From contig USTX01000054.1 in assembly GCA_900557655.1 (NCBI GenBank), forward strand, positions 1 to 5,485: a stretch of 5,485 nt of DNA, written 5' to 3'. Within the stretch, counting starts at the first letter, position 1; each line of letters begins with the position of its first letter. The translations under genes and the position numbers were made by a program. Below are positions 1-5,485 of this stretch, piece after piece. The notes under the pieces were generated by a model. The model was not told the DNA's origin. It saw only the letters and a list, made by a program, of their open reading frames with translations, and did not search any database. The stretch comes from an uncultured Eubacteriales bacterium (GTDB taxonomy: Bacteria; Bacillota; Clostridia; Christensenellales; UBA1242).

Positions 1-59
1 TCGCATTTTCTGCACTTAATCGCCTAATCTAAGATTACAAACCTCTAACTTAGTTACGT

Positions 60-191
60 GTAAAAAGTTAAGATTTGGATGAGAAAAGGCAAAATAAAAG
101 GTGGAATACCGAATAAGTGTACTTTTTCGTACTCGCGTTCGGTTTCCACCTTGCTAATTTTGCCTTTTATCGCCAAATATTAACTTTTTAC
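60..191. repeat. 132-nt long imperfect inverted repeat (giant hairpin) at the 3' end of the DUF2207 gene
   Basis: The two halves pair over almost their whole length. Blocks that I matched base by base are 60-71 with 180-191 (12 bp), 73-78 with 173-178 (6 bp), 81-82 with 170-171, 84-95 with 157-168 (12 bp, AAAAGGCAAAAT against ATTTTGCCTTTT), 98-106 with 144-152 (9 bp, AAGGTGGAA against TTCCACCTT), 108-113 with 138-143 (6 bp), 117 with 134, and 119-122 with 129-132 around a 6-nt loop (123-128). Interruptions are single mismatches, a one-base bulge (107) and small internal loops. This is about 52 base pairs. The TAA stop of the minus-strand DUF2207 gene (188-190) lies inside the outer arm. Two explanations are possible: a small non-autonomous mobile or repeat element (MITE-like), or an oversized terminator/3'-stabilising structure for the lemA operon. 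I see no clear target-site duplication at the edges. The pairing is certain; the function is not. Confidence 0.85.
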
Positions 192-2437
192 CTGGCGCCG
201 AAGGAGCTTCCACCCCCACCTCCACCAGAAAAACCACCGCCAGAGAATCCGCCACCGCTGCCGCCACCGAATGAGCGCGATACAGACTTAAATGACGCCG
301 CCCCCGCGCGCATCGCTTGAAGGTTAAGGTTGCGCGCAACCGCACCATTAATGTTGCCAACCATATTGCCAAACATAAACGCGTCAAACGTTGAAATATC
401 GTTTACGCCCTCAACAAAGTTTGGATTAGGAATCTTAATATCCTTAAATTTGTCCATCCAGACGTCGCTTACGCCAAGCACGTATGCAAACGGAAGGACA
501 TTATAGAATATCTCAGGAGTTTCGTTAACAAGCATCTCAAGCTGTGCTTTTTCGGCCATATTGATATAGTTTCTAAGCCCCAACACGCGGCCGCGCAACT
601 TAGCAGCAGCCTCAGTGTATTTAGGCTTAACGCGAATACATATCGCAACAAGCCAAACGAAAATCGCTATTGCAAACAAGCCGGCGGGATCAACCACTTT
701 TAAGCCGTTTGAATATACACCTATTGTTGGCATTATTGTAAACACCGCTAAAAATGCATACGCAAAAATATTAATTATTACCGGCGTTTTTGTAAGCACA
801 AGCAGGATAATAGCCGCAAAGCCCACAAACCACGCGTTAAACAAAAAGTGTGACGGCGTGAAGCCCACCCATTGTTTTGCTGCAAAAAGGGTAAACACAA
901 ACACCAAAATCAGCCCCACCGCCGCAATCAAGTTGCACGTAGCAATGCTTTTTTTAGACTTTTCCTCATAAATCTTATGTTCGTTAAGATTACGAATGTG
1001 GCTTAAGGCCGTGTTGGCCGACTTATAGAATTTTTCGTCATTAAGATCGTCAAGTTTAACAACAATCTCAGACTTTGGCAGGTTGGTTGGCTTGCCGCCA
1101 ATCGCACCGTAGAAACGGCCGATAATCTCACCTAATACGCAGCCCTTTGCGCTGTACGTTTTAAGCGTTTTTGATACGACGCCAGCATCTGCAAGCGTGC
1201 TTTCAAGCAGACCGCCCTCGTTTTCAGGCAGTTTTTTAAGCGCATCATCAAGCACAGACTTGTCAAGCGTTTTAGCGACCTCAACAAACTCTTCTTCGGC
1301 CGTCATAATCTTTGTGTTAGACACGCTAAACATACCGTCAAAAATCTCGCGCTCAGCGCTGGTAAGTTCACTACCCGCATCTTTAAGCTTTCTAAACGCA
1401 ACAGGCTGATGCTTGTTATCATCGCTTAGAATGACGCTAAGATAGCCAAGGTTGGCTAGGTGCATAATCGTTGCCCCAACCGTCTTGGTTGAAACGTTGT
1501 TTTTATAATAAAATTCAGCAACGCCCGGCTCAATCTCGCCCGTGATATTAAACTCAACAGGGCTTAAAACCTCGCCGCGCTGGCCGTTACGAATTTTAAG
1601 CGCAATCATAACCGCCACCCCAACAAGCGCACTAACAAGCGCGATTACAGGCAGCGCCACACTTGGCTTTTTAACATTTAAGTAGTTTTCAGGCAGGATA
1701 TGCCAATAGGTTATCCCTTCGTTTGCGCCCAAGTCAACGCCCGTATTAGACGTGATGGTGCGCCCAGTTATGGTAAAGTCTTCAAACGTCTCTGTTGACC
1801 CCGCTTTACCAACATAAAACACTGGGTTAAAAGTAGACATATCCACGTCTTTTGGCAAGGTGATTGAAAACGTCACGTTACTTGTAGACATCCCCGTTAG
1901 GTCACTTATAAGGTTAAAATAAACCTCGCTGTAACCTTTGGGCCCCGCGTTGTACATATTATAGTCATAATTAATTGTATACGTGCGCGTATCGCCAGAC
2001 GAATAATATCCCGACGTGTTTTTAATACCAAAGGTAACAAACCCCTCGGCGCCCACTTCGTCGTGATAAAACCTTAACTCTTCGGTGCCGCTTTGCCCCT
2101 TTGTAAGACTGTAATTGCTAATCTTTGCAAGGTATTGATACTTTTTAACCGCTTCACCCTCTTGCCTATAAATATAGCCCTCATAAGGGATGTAAACAAC
2201 AACCTCGCTTAGCGAACTTCGGTTAAAGGTGACGTCAAACTTTTCTTTAACGTGAAGGACACCATCCTCGCCAACGATTATGTTAAAATCTACGTTAGCG
2301 ATAGTTACCGCATCACCCGAATCAGCGAATGCAGCGTTTTTCGTTGGGTCTTTTAGCAAAAATGGGCTGGCCAATAAGACCAACCCAAAAATCGCCAACA
2401 AAAATGTTAAAAATTTGAAAGCGTTTTTATTTTTCAT
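188..2437 (-). CDS. DUF2207 domain-containing membrane protein (749 aa)
   Basis: This is a membrane protein of the DUF2207 (YciQ-like) family; the biochemical role of the family is not known. Residues 9-28 are a hydrophobic signal/anchor with a possible AFA cleavage site at 36-38. Residues 40-255 form a beta-rich extracytoplasmic domain, followed by a membrane segment at about 259-281 and a basic stretch (KIRNGQRGE) that suggests the cytoplasmic side. Residues 300-480 are a cytoplasmic domain that includes the family's GATIMHLANLGYL segment (321-333). Four more membrane segments lie near 500-520, 533-549, 551-572 and 584-602. The conserved family block follows: GLRNYINMAEK (620-630), PEIFYNVLPFAYVLGV (641-656) and W660. 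The end (722-749) is an almost pure Gly/Ser/Phe tail, as is common in this family. The ATG overlaps the lemA stop by one base (TAATG), with AAAGG at 2448-2452 about 10 nt upstream, so this is the second gene of an operon. The stop codon lies inside the 60-191 inverted repeat. Confidence 0.9.
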   Translation of the reverse strand: MKNKNAFKFLTFLLAIFGLVLLASPFLLKDPTKNAAFADSGDAVTIANVDFNIIVGEDGVLHVKEKFDVTFNRSSLSEVVVYIPYEGYIYRQEGEAVKKYQYLAKISNYSLTKGQSGTEELRFYHDEVGAEGFVTFGIKNTSGYYSSGDTRTYTINYDYNMYNAGPKGYSEVYFNLISDLTGMSTSNVTFSITLPKDVDMSTFNPVFYVGKAGSTETFEDFTITGRTITSNTGVDLGANEGITYWHILPENYLNVKKPSVALPVIALVSALVGVAVMIALKIRNGQRGEVLSPVEFNITGEIEPGVAEFYYKNNVSTKTVGATIMHLANLGYLSVILSDDNKHQPVAFRKLKDAGSELTSAEREIFDGMFSVSNTKIMTAEEEFVEVAKTLDKSVLDDALKKLPENEGGLLESTLADAGVVSKTLKTYSAKGCVLGEIIGRFYGAIGGKPTNLPKSEIVVKLDDLNDEKFYKSANTALSHIRNLNEHKIYEEKSKKSIATCNLIAAVGLILVFVFTLFAAKQWVGFTPSHFLFNAWFVGFAAIILLVLTKTPVIINIFAYAFLAVFTIMPTIGVYSNGLKVVDPAGLFAIAIFVWLVAICIRVKPKYTEAAAKLRGRVLGLRNYINMAEKAQLEMLVNETPEIFYNVLPFAYVLGVSDVWMDKFKDIKIPNPNFVEGVNDISTFDAFMFGNMVGNINGAVARNLNLQAMRAGAASFKSVSRSFGGGSGGGFSGGGFSGGGGGGSSFGAR

Positions 2438-3015
2438 TAAAATTGTACCTTTACCGCTTTTCTTGCTTCTTTGTCATCAATTTCAAACAAAGGCGCTTTA
2501 ACAAAGTTTTTAGCGCGTGCAACTAAGTTGCTTGGGAACATTTCAACCTTAACATTAAATGCTTTAACACACGCGTTATAGTATTTACGTGAGCTTGCAA
2601 TCTCTGTTTCAACAATTTTAAGTTGATTTTGAAGGTCAATAAAGTTAGTGTTTGCTTTAAGTTCTGGGTAGTTTTCAGCAATAGCAAAAAGGTTTCTAAT
2701 AGATCCGCTAAATGCGGCCTCTGCTTTTGCTTTATCCTCAACGCCAACCGCTGATTTCGCAAGGTTGCGCGCCTCAATAACTGCGCTTAAAGTTTCTTTT
2801 TCGTGTTTAGCGTAGCCCTTAACCGTTTCAACAAGGTTAGGGATAAGGTCATAACGCTTTTGCATTTGAACGTCCATTGTTGAGAACGCTTCTTCATAGT
2901 TGTTTTTAAGTCTTATAAACGTGTTATAGCAATTGATATACCACGCAACGATGGCAATCACAGCGATAACAACTAACACTGCGACACCAACACCAATCCA
3001 TGCACCTACTGACAT
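2437..3015 (-). CDS. lemA: LemA family membrane protein (192 aa)
   Basis: LemA proteins are small membrane-anchored helical-bundle proteins of unresolved function, widespread in bacteria. Residues 7-27 are one hydrophobic membrane segment. The uncharged N-terminus and the basic residues after the segment (R35, K37) suggest, by the positive-inside rule, that the helical domain faces the cytoplasm. Family signatures are clear: MDVQMQKRYDLIPNLVETVK (47-66), GYAKHE (67-72), AENYPELKAN (113-122), NFIDLQNQL (124-132), ETEIASSRKYYNACV (136-150), MFPSN (159-163) and a terminal KVQF. The length is normal for the family (about 185-200 aa). The start is fixed by a strong AAGGAG site 7-8 nt upstream of the ATG at 3015. 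It is the first gene of a two-gene operon with the DUF2207 gene; LemA and DUF2207 genes are frequent neighbours in other bacteria, which suggests a joint role in the cell envelope (inference). Confidence 0.95.
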   Translation of the reverse strand: MSVGAWIGVGVAVLVVIAVIAIVAWYINCYNTFIRLKNNYEEAFSTMDVQMQKRYDLIPNLVETVKGYAKHEKETLSAVIEARNLAKSAVGVEDKAKAEAAFSGSIRNLFAIAENYPELKANTNFIDLQNQLKIVETEIASSRKYYNACVKAFNVKVEMFPSNLVARAKNFVKAPLFEIDDKEARKAVKVQF

Positions 3016-3021
3016 AAATTT

Positions 3022-3028
3022 TCTCCTT
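3022..3028 (-). promoter_or_regulatory. Ribosome binding site of lemA
   Basis: Read on the minus strand, the sequence is AAGGAG followed by AAAATTT and ATG, a near-consensus Shine-Dalgarno at good spacing. It decides the lemA start at 3015. Confidence 0.8.
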
Positions 3029-3044
3029 ATTTTTAATTTAATTT

Positions 3045-3074
3045 ATTTTACACTAATTAAGTACAATTTGTCTA
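3045..3074 (-). promoter_or_regulatory. Candidate sigma-A promoter of the lemA-DUF2207 operon
   Basis: On the minus strand, TAGACA (3069-3074, 5 of 6 matches to TTGACA) and TAAAAT (3045-3050, 5 of 6 matches to TATAAT) are separated by 18 bp. This would start transcription near 3038 and give a leader of about 23 nt that contains the Shine-Dalgarno. The surroundings are very AT-rich, so chance matches are possible, but placement relative to lemA is right. Confidence 0.55.
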
Positions 3075-3124
3075 GCATTACAACACAAATTTTATTAAAA
3101 TTTAAAATAAATTGACAATTTAAT

Positions 3125-3153
3125 TTGTGCTTTTGGTTGTATTGGGATATAAT
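3125..3153 (+). promoter_or_regulatory. Candidate promoter of the radC-family gene
   Basis: A perfect TATAAT (3148-3153) stands 17 bp downstream of a weak -35, TTGTGC (3125-3130, 3 of 6 matches). Predicted transcription start is near 3160, leaving a leader of about 19 nt before the ATG at 3179. The promoter is divergent from that of lemA. A nearby perfect TTGACA (3112-3117) is 30 bp from the TATAAT and so cannot be its partner. Confidence 0.6.
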
Positions 3154-3178
3154 AAAATCAATTACACTAGGTAACATT

Positions 3179-3958
3179 ATGGAATATATACACAAAAATC
3201 ACAGACAAAGACTTAAAAACAAGTTCCTAAAAAACGGGTTGTCTAGCCTTGAACCGCATGAGATTATTGAACTTACTTTGTTTAACACTATCCCAAGAAT
3301 AGACGTCAACCCGCTTGCGCACAAACTTATATCTCAGTTTGGCTCTTTAAAAGGCGTGTTTGACGCGGGCTATGATGCCCTTTTGCACGTTGACGGCGTT
3401 GGCGAGGCAACTGCAAGTTATTTTCAGTTTATAAAAGAACTTATCCCCGTGTATAATCGCGCAAGATTCTCGGGTGCTAAGTTTAACAACTCTAAAATCA
3501 GTAAGCCGTTTTGCCAAACAATTTATGAAGACTTTACGATTGAGAGGTTCGCCGTTTTGTGCCTAGACGCGAATGACAAAATGCGCGCCTTTAAACACCT
3601 TGGGCTTGGGTCGCGCTTTGGCGTTCAGGTTGAAATACGAGACATTACGGCCTTTGCCATAGCCAACAAATGTTCAAAAATTATCATAACACACAGCCAC
3701 ACAACCAACAATTGCGTACCAAGCAACGAAGATATTACATTTACGCGCTCGATTTATCTATCCTGCCTGCTTAATGACATTGACGTGACCGACCATATAA
3801 TAGTTACGCAAGACGAAGCCCTATCTTTTACCGAGGTCGGCCTTATGCAAGCAGTAAAGCAGCTTGTTTTAAAAGACGTAGCGAAGATGCATAGTCCTAA
3901 AAATGGTGAAGCACCTAAGGTTGACACCGTTGCGTCAACTTATGCTAAAAATGAATAA
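3179..3958 (+). CDS. radC: RadC-family protein (HhH + JAB/MPN domain), 259 aa
   Basis: The protein has the RadC (UPF0758) layout. An N-terminal region (about 8-90) resembles the RadC helical domain, with a helix-hairpin-helix turn at VDGVGEATA (71-79). A C-terminal JAB1/MPN metalloprotease-like domain covers about 110-225. The JAMM metal site HxHx7SxxD is complete: H172, H174, S182 and D185, with E122 (in IERFAVL) as the likely upstream acidic residue. The usual RadC loop HNHPSGDPTPS reads HSHTTNNCVPS here, so the PSGD part is lost while the metal ligands remain. The block DHIIVTQDEALSFTEVGLM (205-223) matches the family's end; residues 235-259 are a variable, probably flexible tail. I chose the ATG at 3179 over an in-frame TTG at 3125 because the TATAAT at 3148-3153 lies between them and the added residues are not RadC-like. 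The Shine-Dalgarno (AGGT, 3169-3172) is weak. The family is named for DNA repair, but a repair role is not well established and the activity is unknown. The symbol denotes family membership; this could be a paralogue. Confidence 0.88.
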   Translation: MEYIHKNHRQRLKNKFLKNGLSSLEPHEIIELTLFNTIPRIDVNPLAHKLISQFGSLKGVFDAGYDALLHVDGVGEATASYFQFIKELIPVYNRARFSGAKFNNSKISKPFCQTIYEDFTIERFAVLCLDANDKMRAFKHLGLGSRFGVQVEIRDITAFAIANKCSKIIITHSHTTNNCVPSNEDITFTRSIYLSCLLNDIDVTDHIIVTQDEALSFTEVGLMQAVKQLVLKDVAKMHSPKNGEAPKVDTVASTYAKNE

Positions 3959-3986
3959 TTAATGTTGATTAAAATTTAATAATATT

Positions 3987-4024
3987 AAAAAGTCAGCCTT
4001 ATTTTAGGGTTGGCTTTTTGTTTT
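3987..4024 (+). terminator. Intrinsic terminator after the radC-family gene
   Basis: AAAAAGTCAGCC (3987-3998) pairs with GGTTGGCTTTTT (4008-4019) through 12 pairs, two of them G-U, around a 9-nt loop, and continues into TTTTTGTTTT (4015-4024). This is a classic Rho-independent terminator. It begins 28 nt after the radC stop and ends before the lysS promoter, so the two genes are separate transcription units. Confidence 0.9.
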
Positions 4025-4034
4025 GCGTCAGGGC

Positions 4035-4063
4035 TTGACAATGCTTTATTAAAAGATTATACT
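4035..4063 (+). promoter_or_regulatory. Strong sigma-A type promoter of lysS
   Basis: A perfect TTGACA (4035-4040) and TATACT (4058-4063, 5 of 6 matches) are separated by exactly 17 bp. Transcription should start near 4070, only about 20 nt before the lysS ATG. This leaves no room for a T-box or other leader riboswitch. Confidence 0.85.
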
Positions 4064-4078
4064 ACTTCTATATTATTT

Positions 4079-4083
4079 AGGAG
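4079..4083 (+). promoter_or_regulatory. Ribosome binding site of lysS
   Basis: AGGAG lies 6 nt before the ATG at 4090, close to consensus, and supports that start. Confidence 0.8.
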
Positions 4084-4089
4084 AAAACT

Positions 4090-5485
4090 ATGGAAGAAAA
4101 CGGAATTGTTACCCCAGAGGTTGACCCAAGCGAGATTCGCGCGATAAGGGTTGAAAAATTAAAAAACTTGCAGGCTGCGGGCAAAGACCCATTTGCTTTG
4201 GTTAAGTTTGATAAACGCAACACCAGCCGTGAGATTTTATCTAACACTGAGGCATTTTTAGACAAACCGGTAAGCATTGCGGGGCGTATGATTTCGCGCA
4301 GAGTTATGGGCAAGGCAAGTTTTGCGCACATTCTTGACGGTGAGGGCACCATTCAAATGTATTTAAGCCTTGATGGCGTTGGGGCTGAAAGTTATGAGGC
4401 GTTTAAAAAGGCCGATATTGGCGACATTTTTGGCGTAGAGGGCACAGTGTTTGTTACCCACAAGGGTGAAACAAGCATCAAGGTAAGCAAAATTGTGTTG
4501 CTTAGCAAGTCTCTTTTGCCACTTCCTGAAAAGTATCACGGGCTTAAAGACGCTGACCTTAGATACCGTCAGCGCTATGTTGACCTTATTGCTAACCCAG
4601 AGGTTAAAGAAACGTTTATTAAGCGCAGCCGCATTATCTCAGGCATTCGCGAGTTTTTGGATAACCGCGGGTTTATCGAGGTTGAAACGCCTATTCTTAA
4701 CACCATCGCGGGCGGGGCTAATGCGCGTCCGTTTGTTACGCATCACAACGCGCTTGATATTGATATGTTTTTGCGCATCGCGCCAGAACTTTATCTAAAG
4801 CGCCTTATCGTTGGAGGGTTTGAAAAGGTTTATGAGATTGGCCGCCTTTTTAGAAACGAAGGGATGGACATTAAGCACAACCCAGAGTTTACAACGGTTG
4901 AACTTTATCAGGCGTATGTTGACTTTGTTGAGATGATGAACTTAACCGAGGGCTTGTTTAGATTTCTTGCAACGCGTGTTAACGGCGAGGCTAAAACCAC
5001 GTTTGAGGGCGTTGAGGTTGACTTTTCAAAGCCATTTGCGCGCCTTTCAATGATTGACGCGGTTAAAAAGTATACTGGCGTTGACTTTTCAGGCAGCCTT
5101 GAAGATGCACAAAAGCAGTGTAAAGATAAGGGTATCGAATTTGATGCAAAACTATCGTGGGGCAAACTTTTGGTTGATTTGTTTGACAGATTTGTTGAAG
5201 AAAAACTTATTCAGCCAACCTTCATTTGCTACTACCCTGTTGAAAACAGTCCGCTTACCAAAAAGTATGGTGCTGACCCAAGGCTTACTGAAAGATTTGA
5301 GTTGTTTGTAACTGGCCGCGAACTTGCCAATGCATACAGCGAGCTTAATGACCCTATTGACCAAAAAGAGCGTTTCATAGCCCAAGCCAAAGCGCGCGCT
5401 AACGGCGACGAAGAGGCCAATCTTCCTGATGACGACTTTGTTTGCGCTCTTGAATATGGTATGCCTCCAACGGGCGGCCTTGGCA
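4090..5485 (+). CDS. lysS: Lysine--tRNA ligase, class II (partial, 3' end beyond the window)
   Basis: This enzyme charges tRNA-Lys with lysine using ATP, in the cytoplasm. The reading frame is open from the ATG at 4090 to the window edge: 465 codons plus one base, against roughly 490-510 for a full LysS, so only about 30-40 residues are missing. An N-terminal OB-fold anticodon-binding domain covers about 58-140 ([20 protein letters not shown] region). The class II catalytic core starts near 155. [16 protein letters not shown] (157-172) and the motif 1 region [15 protein letters not shown] (189-203) are followed by [17 protein letters not shown] (207-223), then motif 2, [20 protein letters not shown] (248-267). 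The lysine-site segment [10 protein letters not shown] (383-392) and [20 protein letters not shown] (401-420) are typical of LysRS. Motif 3 is cut at GMPPTGGLG (457-465), just before the expected catalytic arginine. The gene has its own promoter and is preceded by a terminator, so it is the first gene of its transcript. All visible features look intact and functional. Confidence 0.97.
   Translation, partial: MEENGIVTPEVDPSEIRAIRVEKLKNLQAAGKDPFALVKFDKRNTSREILSNTEAFLDKPVSIAGRMISRRVMGKASFAHILDGEGTIQMYLSLDGVGAESYEAFKKADIGDIFGVEGTVFVTHKGETSIKVSKIVLLSKSLLPLPEKYHGLKDADLRYRQRYVDLIANPEVKETFIKRSRIISGIREFLDNRGFIEVETPILNTIAGGANARPFVTHHNALDIDMFLRIAPELYLKRLIVGGFEKVYEIGRLFRNEGMDIKHNPEFTTVELYQAYVDFVEMMNLTEGLFRFLATRVNGEAKTTFEGVEVDFSKPFARLSMIDAVKKYTGVDFSGSLEDAQKQCKDKGIEFDAKLSWGKLLVDLFDRFVEEKLIQPTFICYYPVENSPLTKKYGADPRLTERFELFVTGRELANAYSELNDPIDQKERFIAQAKARANGDEEANLPDDDFVCALEYGMPPTGGLG

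Noticed and set aside
1..59. Possible end of a neighbouring gene at the window edge
   Set aside because: Stops occur in all three plus frames within about 32 bases, so a short gene tail cannot be excluded, but there is nothing to identify one. The minus-strand ATG at 4-6 has no Shine-Dalgarno. Small palindromes here (26-36, 47-55) are too short to call.
117..320. Plus-strand frame encoding a proline-rich 67-aa peptide
   Set aside because: Its Pro-rich half is the reverse strand of the Gly-rich tail codons of the DUF2207 gene, and its start lies inside the inverted repeat with no ribosome binding site.
3112..3117. Perfect TTGACA in the lemA/radC intergenic region
   Set aside because: It is 30 bp from the TATAAT at 3148, and the position 17 bp downstream (GGTTGT) is not a -10 box.
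3125..3178. N-terminal extension of the radC-family protein from a TTG start
   Set aside because: The TATAAT promoter element lies within this stretch, the extra 18 residues do not resemble RadC, and the ATG at 3179 begins the family-like sequence.
3094..3980. ATTAAAATTTAA present on both sides of the radC-family gene (3094-3105 and 3968-3979)
   Set aside because: A 12-base match made only of A and T in very AT-rich spacers is weak evidence for an element boundary; no larger flanking repeat extends it.
4020..4089. T-box or other riboswitch leader for lysS
   Set aside because: The consensus promoter at 4035-4063 leaves only about 20 nt of leader before the start codon.
4493..4798. 101-aa frame inside lysS and other overlapping frames in lysS, lemA and the DUF2207 gene
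   Set aside because: They lie in other frames of clearly conserved genes, have no recognisable domains and lack ribosome binding sites.

Overview
The window looks like a chromosomal housekeeping segment of a fairly AT-rich bacterium, most likely a member of the Bacillota (Clostridia-like, possibly from an uncultured lineage). The basis is the AGGAG-type ribosome binding sites, sigma-A type promoters, very AT-rich intergenic DNA with a classic intrinsic terminator, and the protein types (LemA plus DUF2207 membrane protein, a RadC-family protein, class II LysRS). The lineage is an inference from gene style, not from a marker I can place precisely. The standard genetic code fits all genes.

Layout. 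Positions 1-59 hold no gene I can support. Positions 60-191 form a very long imperfect inverted repeat (about 52 paired positions in 132 nt), whose right end contains the stop codon of the next gene. Positions 188-3015 on the minus strand are a two-gene operon: lemA (first) and a 749-residue DUF2207 membrane protein (second), joined by a one-base TAATG stop/start overlap. The lemA upstream region (3016-3178) is a divergent promoter region shared with a RadC-family gene on the plus strand (3179-3958). After it come an intrinsic terminator (3987-4024), a strong consensus promoter (4035-4063) and lysS (4090 to beyond the window end), which is cut inside catalytic motif 3.

How the genes relate. 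LemA and DUF2207 proteins are a recurrent neighbouring pair of membrane proteins of unresolved function; here they are probably translationally coupled and act together at the cell membrane. The RadC-family protein (HhH plus JAB/MPN domain) and LysRS are separate transcription units with their own promoters, and nothing in the sequence links them functionally to the membrane pair. I found no tRNA, rRNA, CRISPR array, transposase, phage gene or riboswitch. The most unusual structure is the giant hairpin at 60-191; I see no convincing new multi-gene system here.
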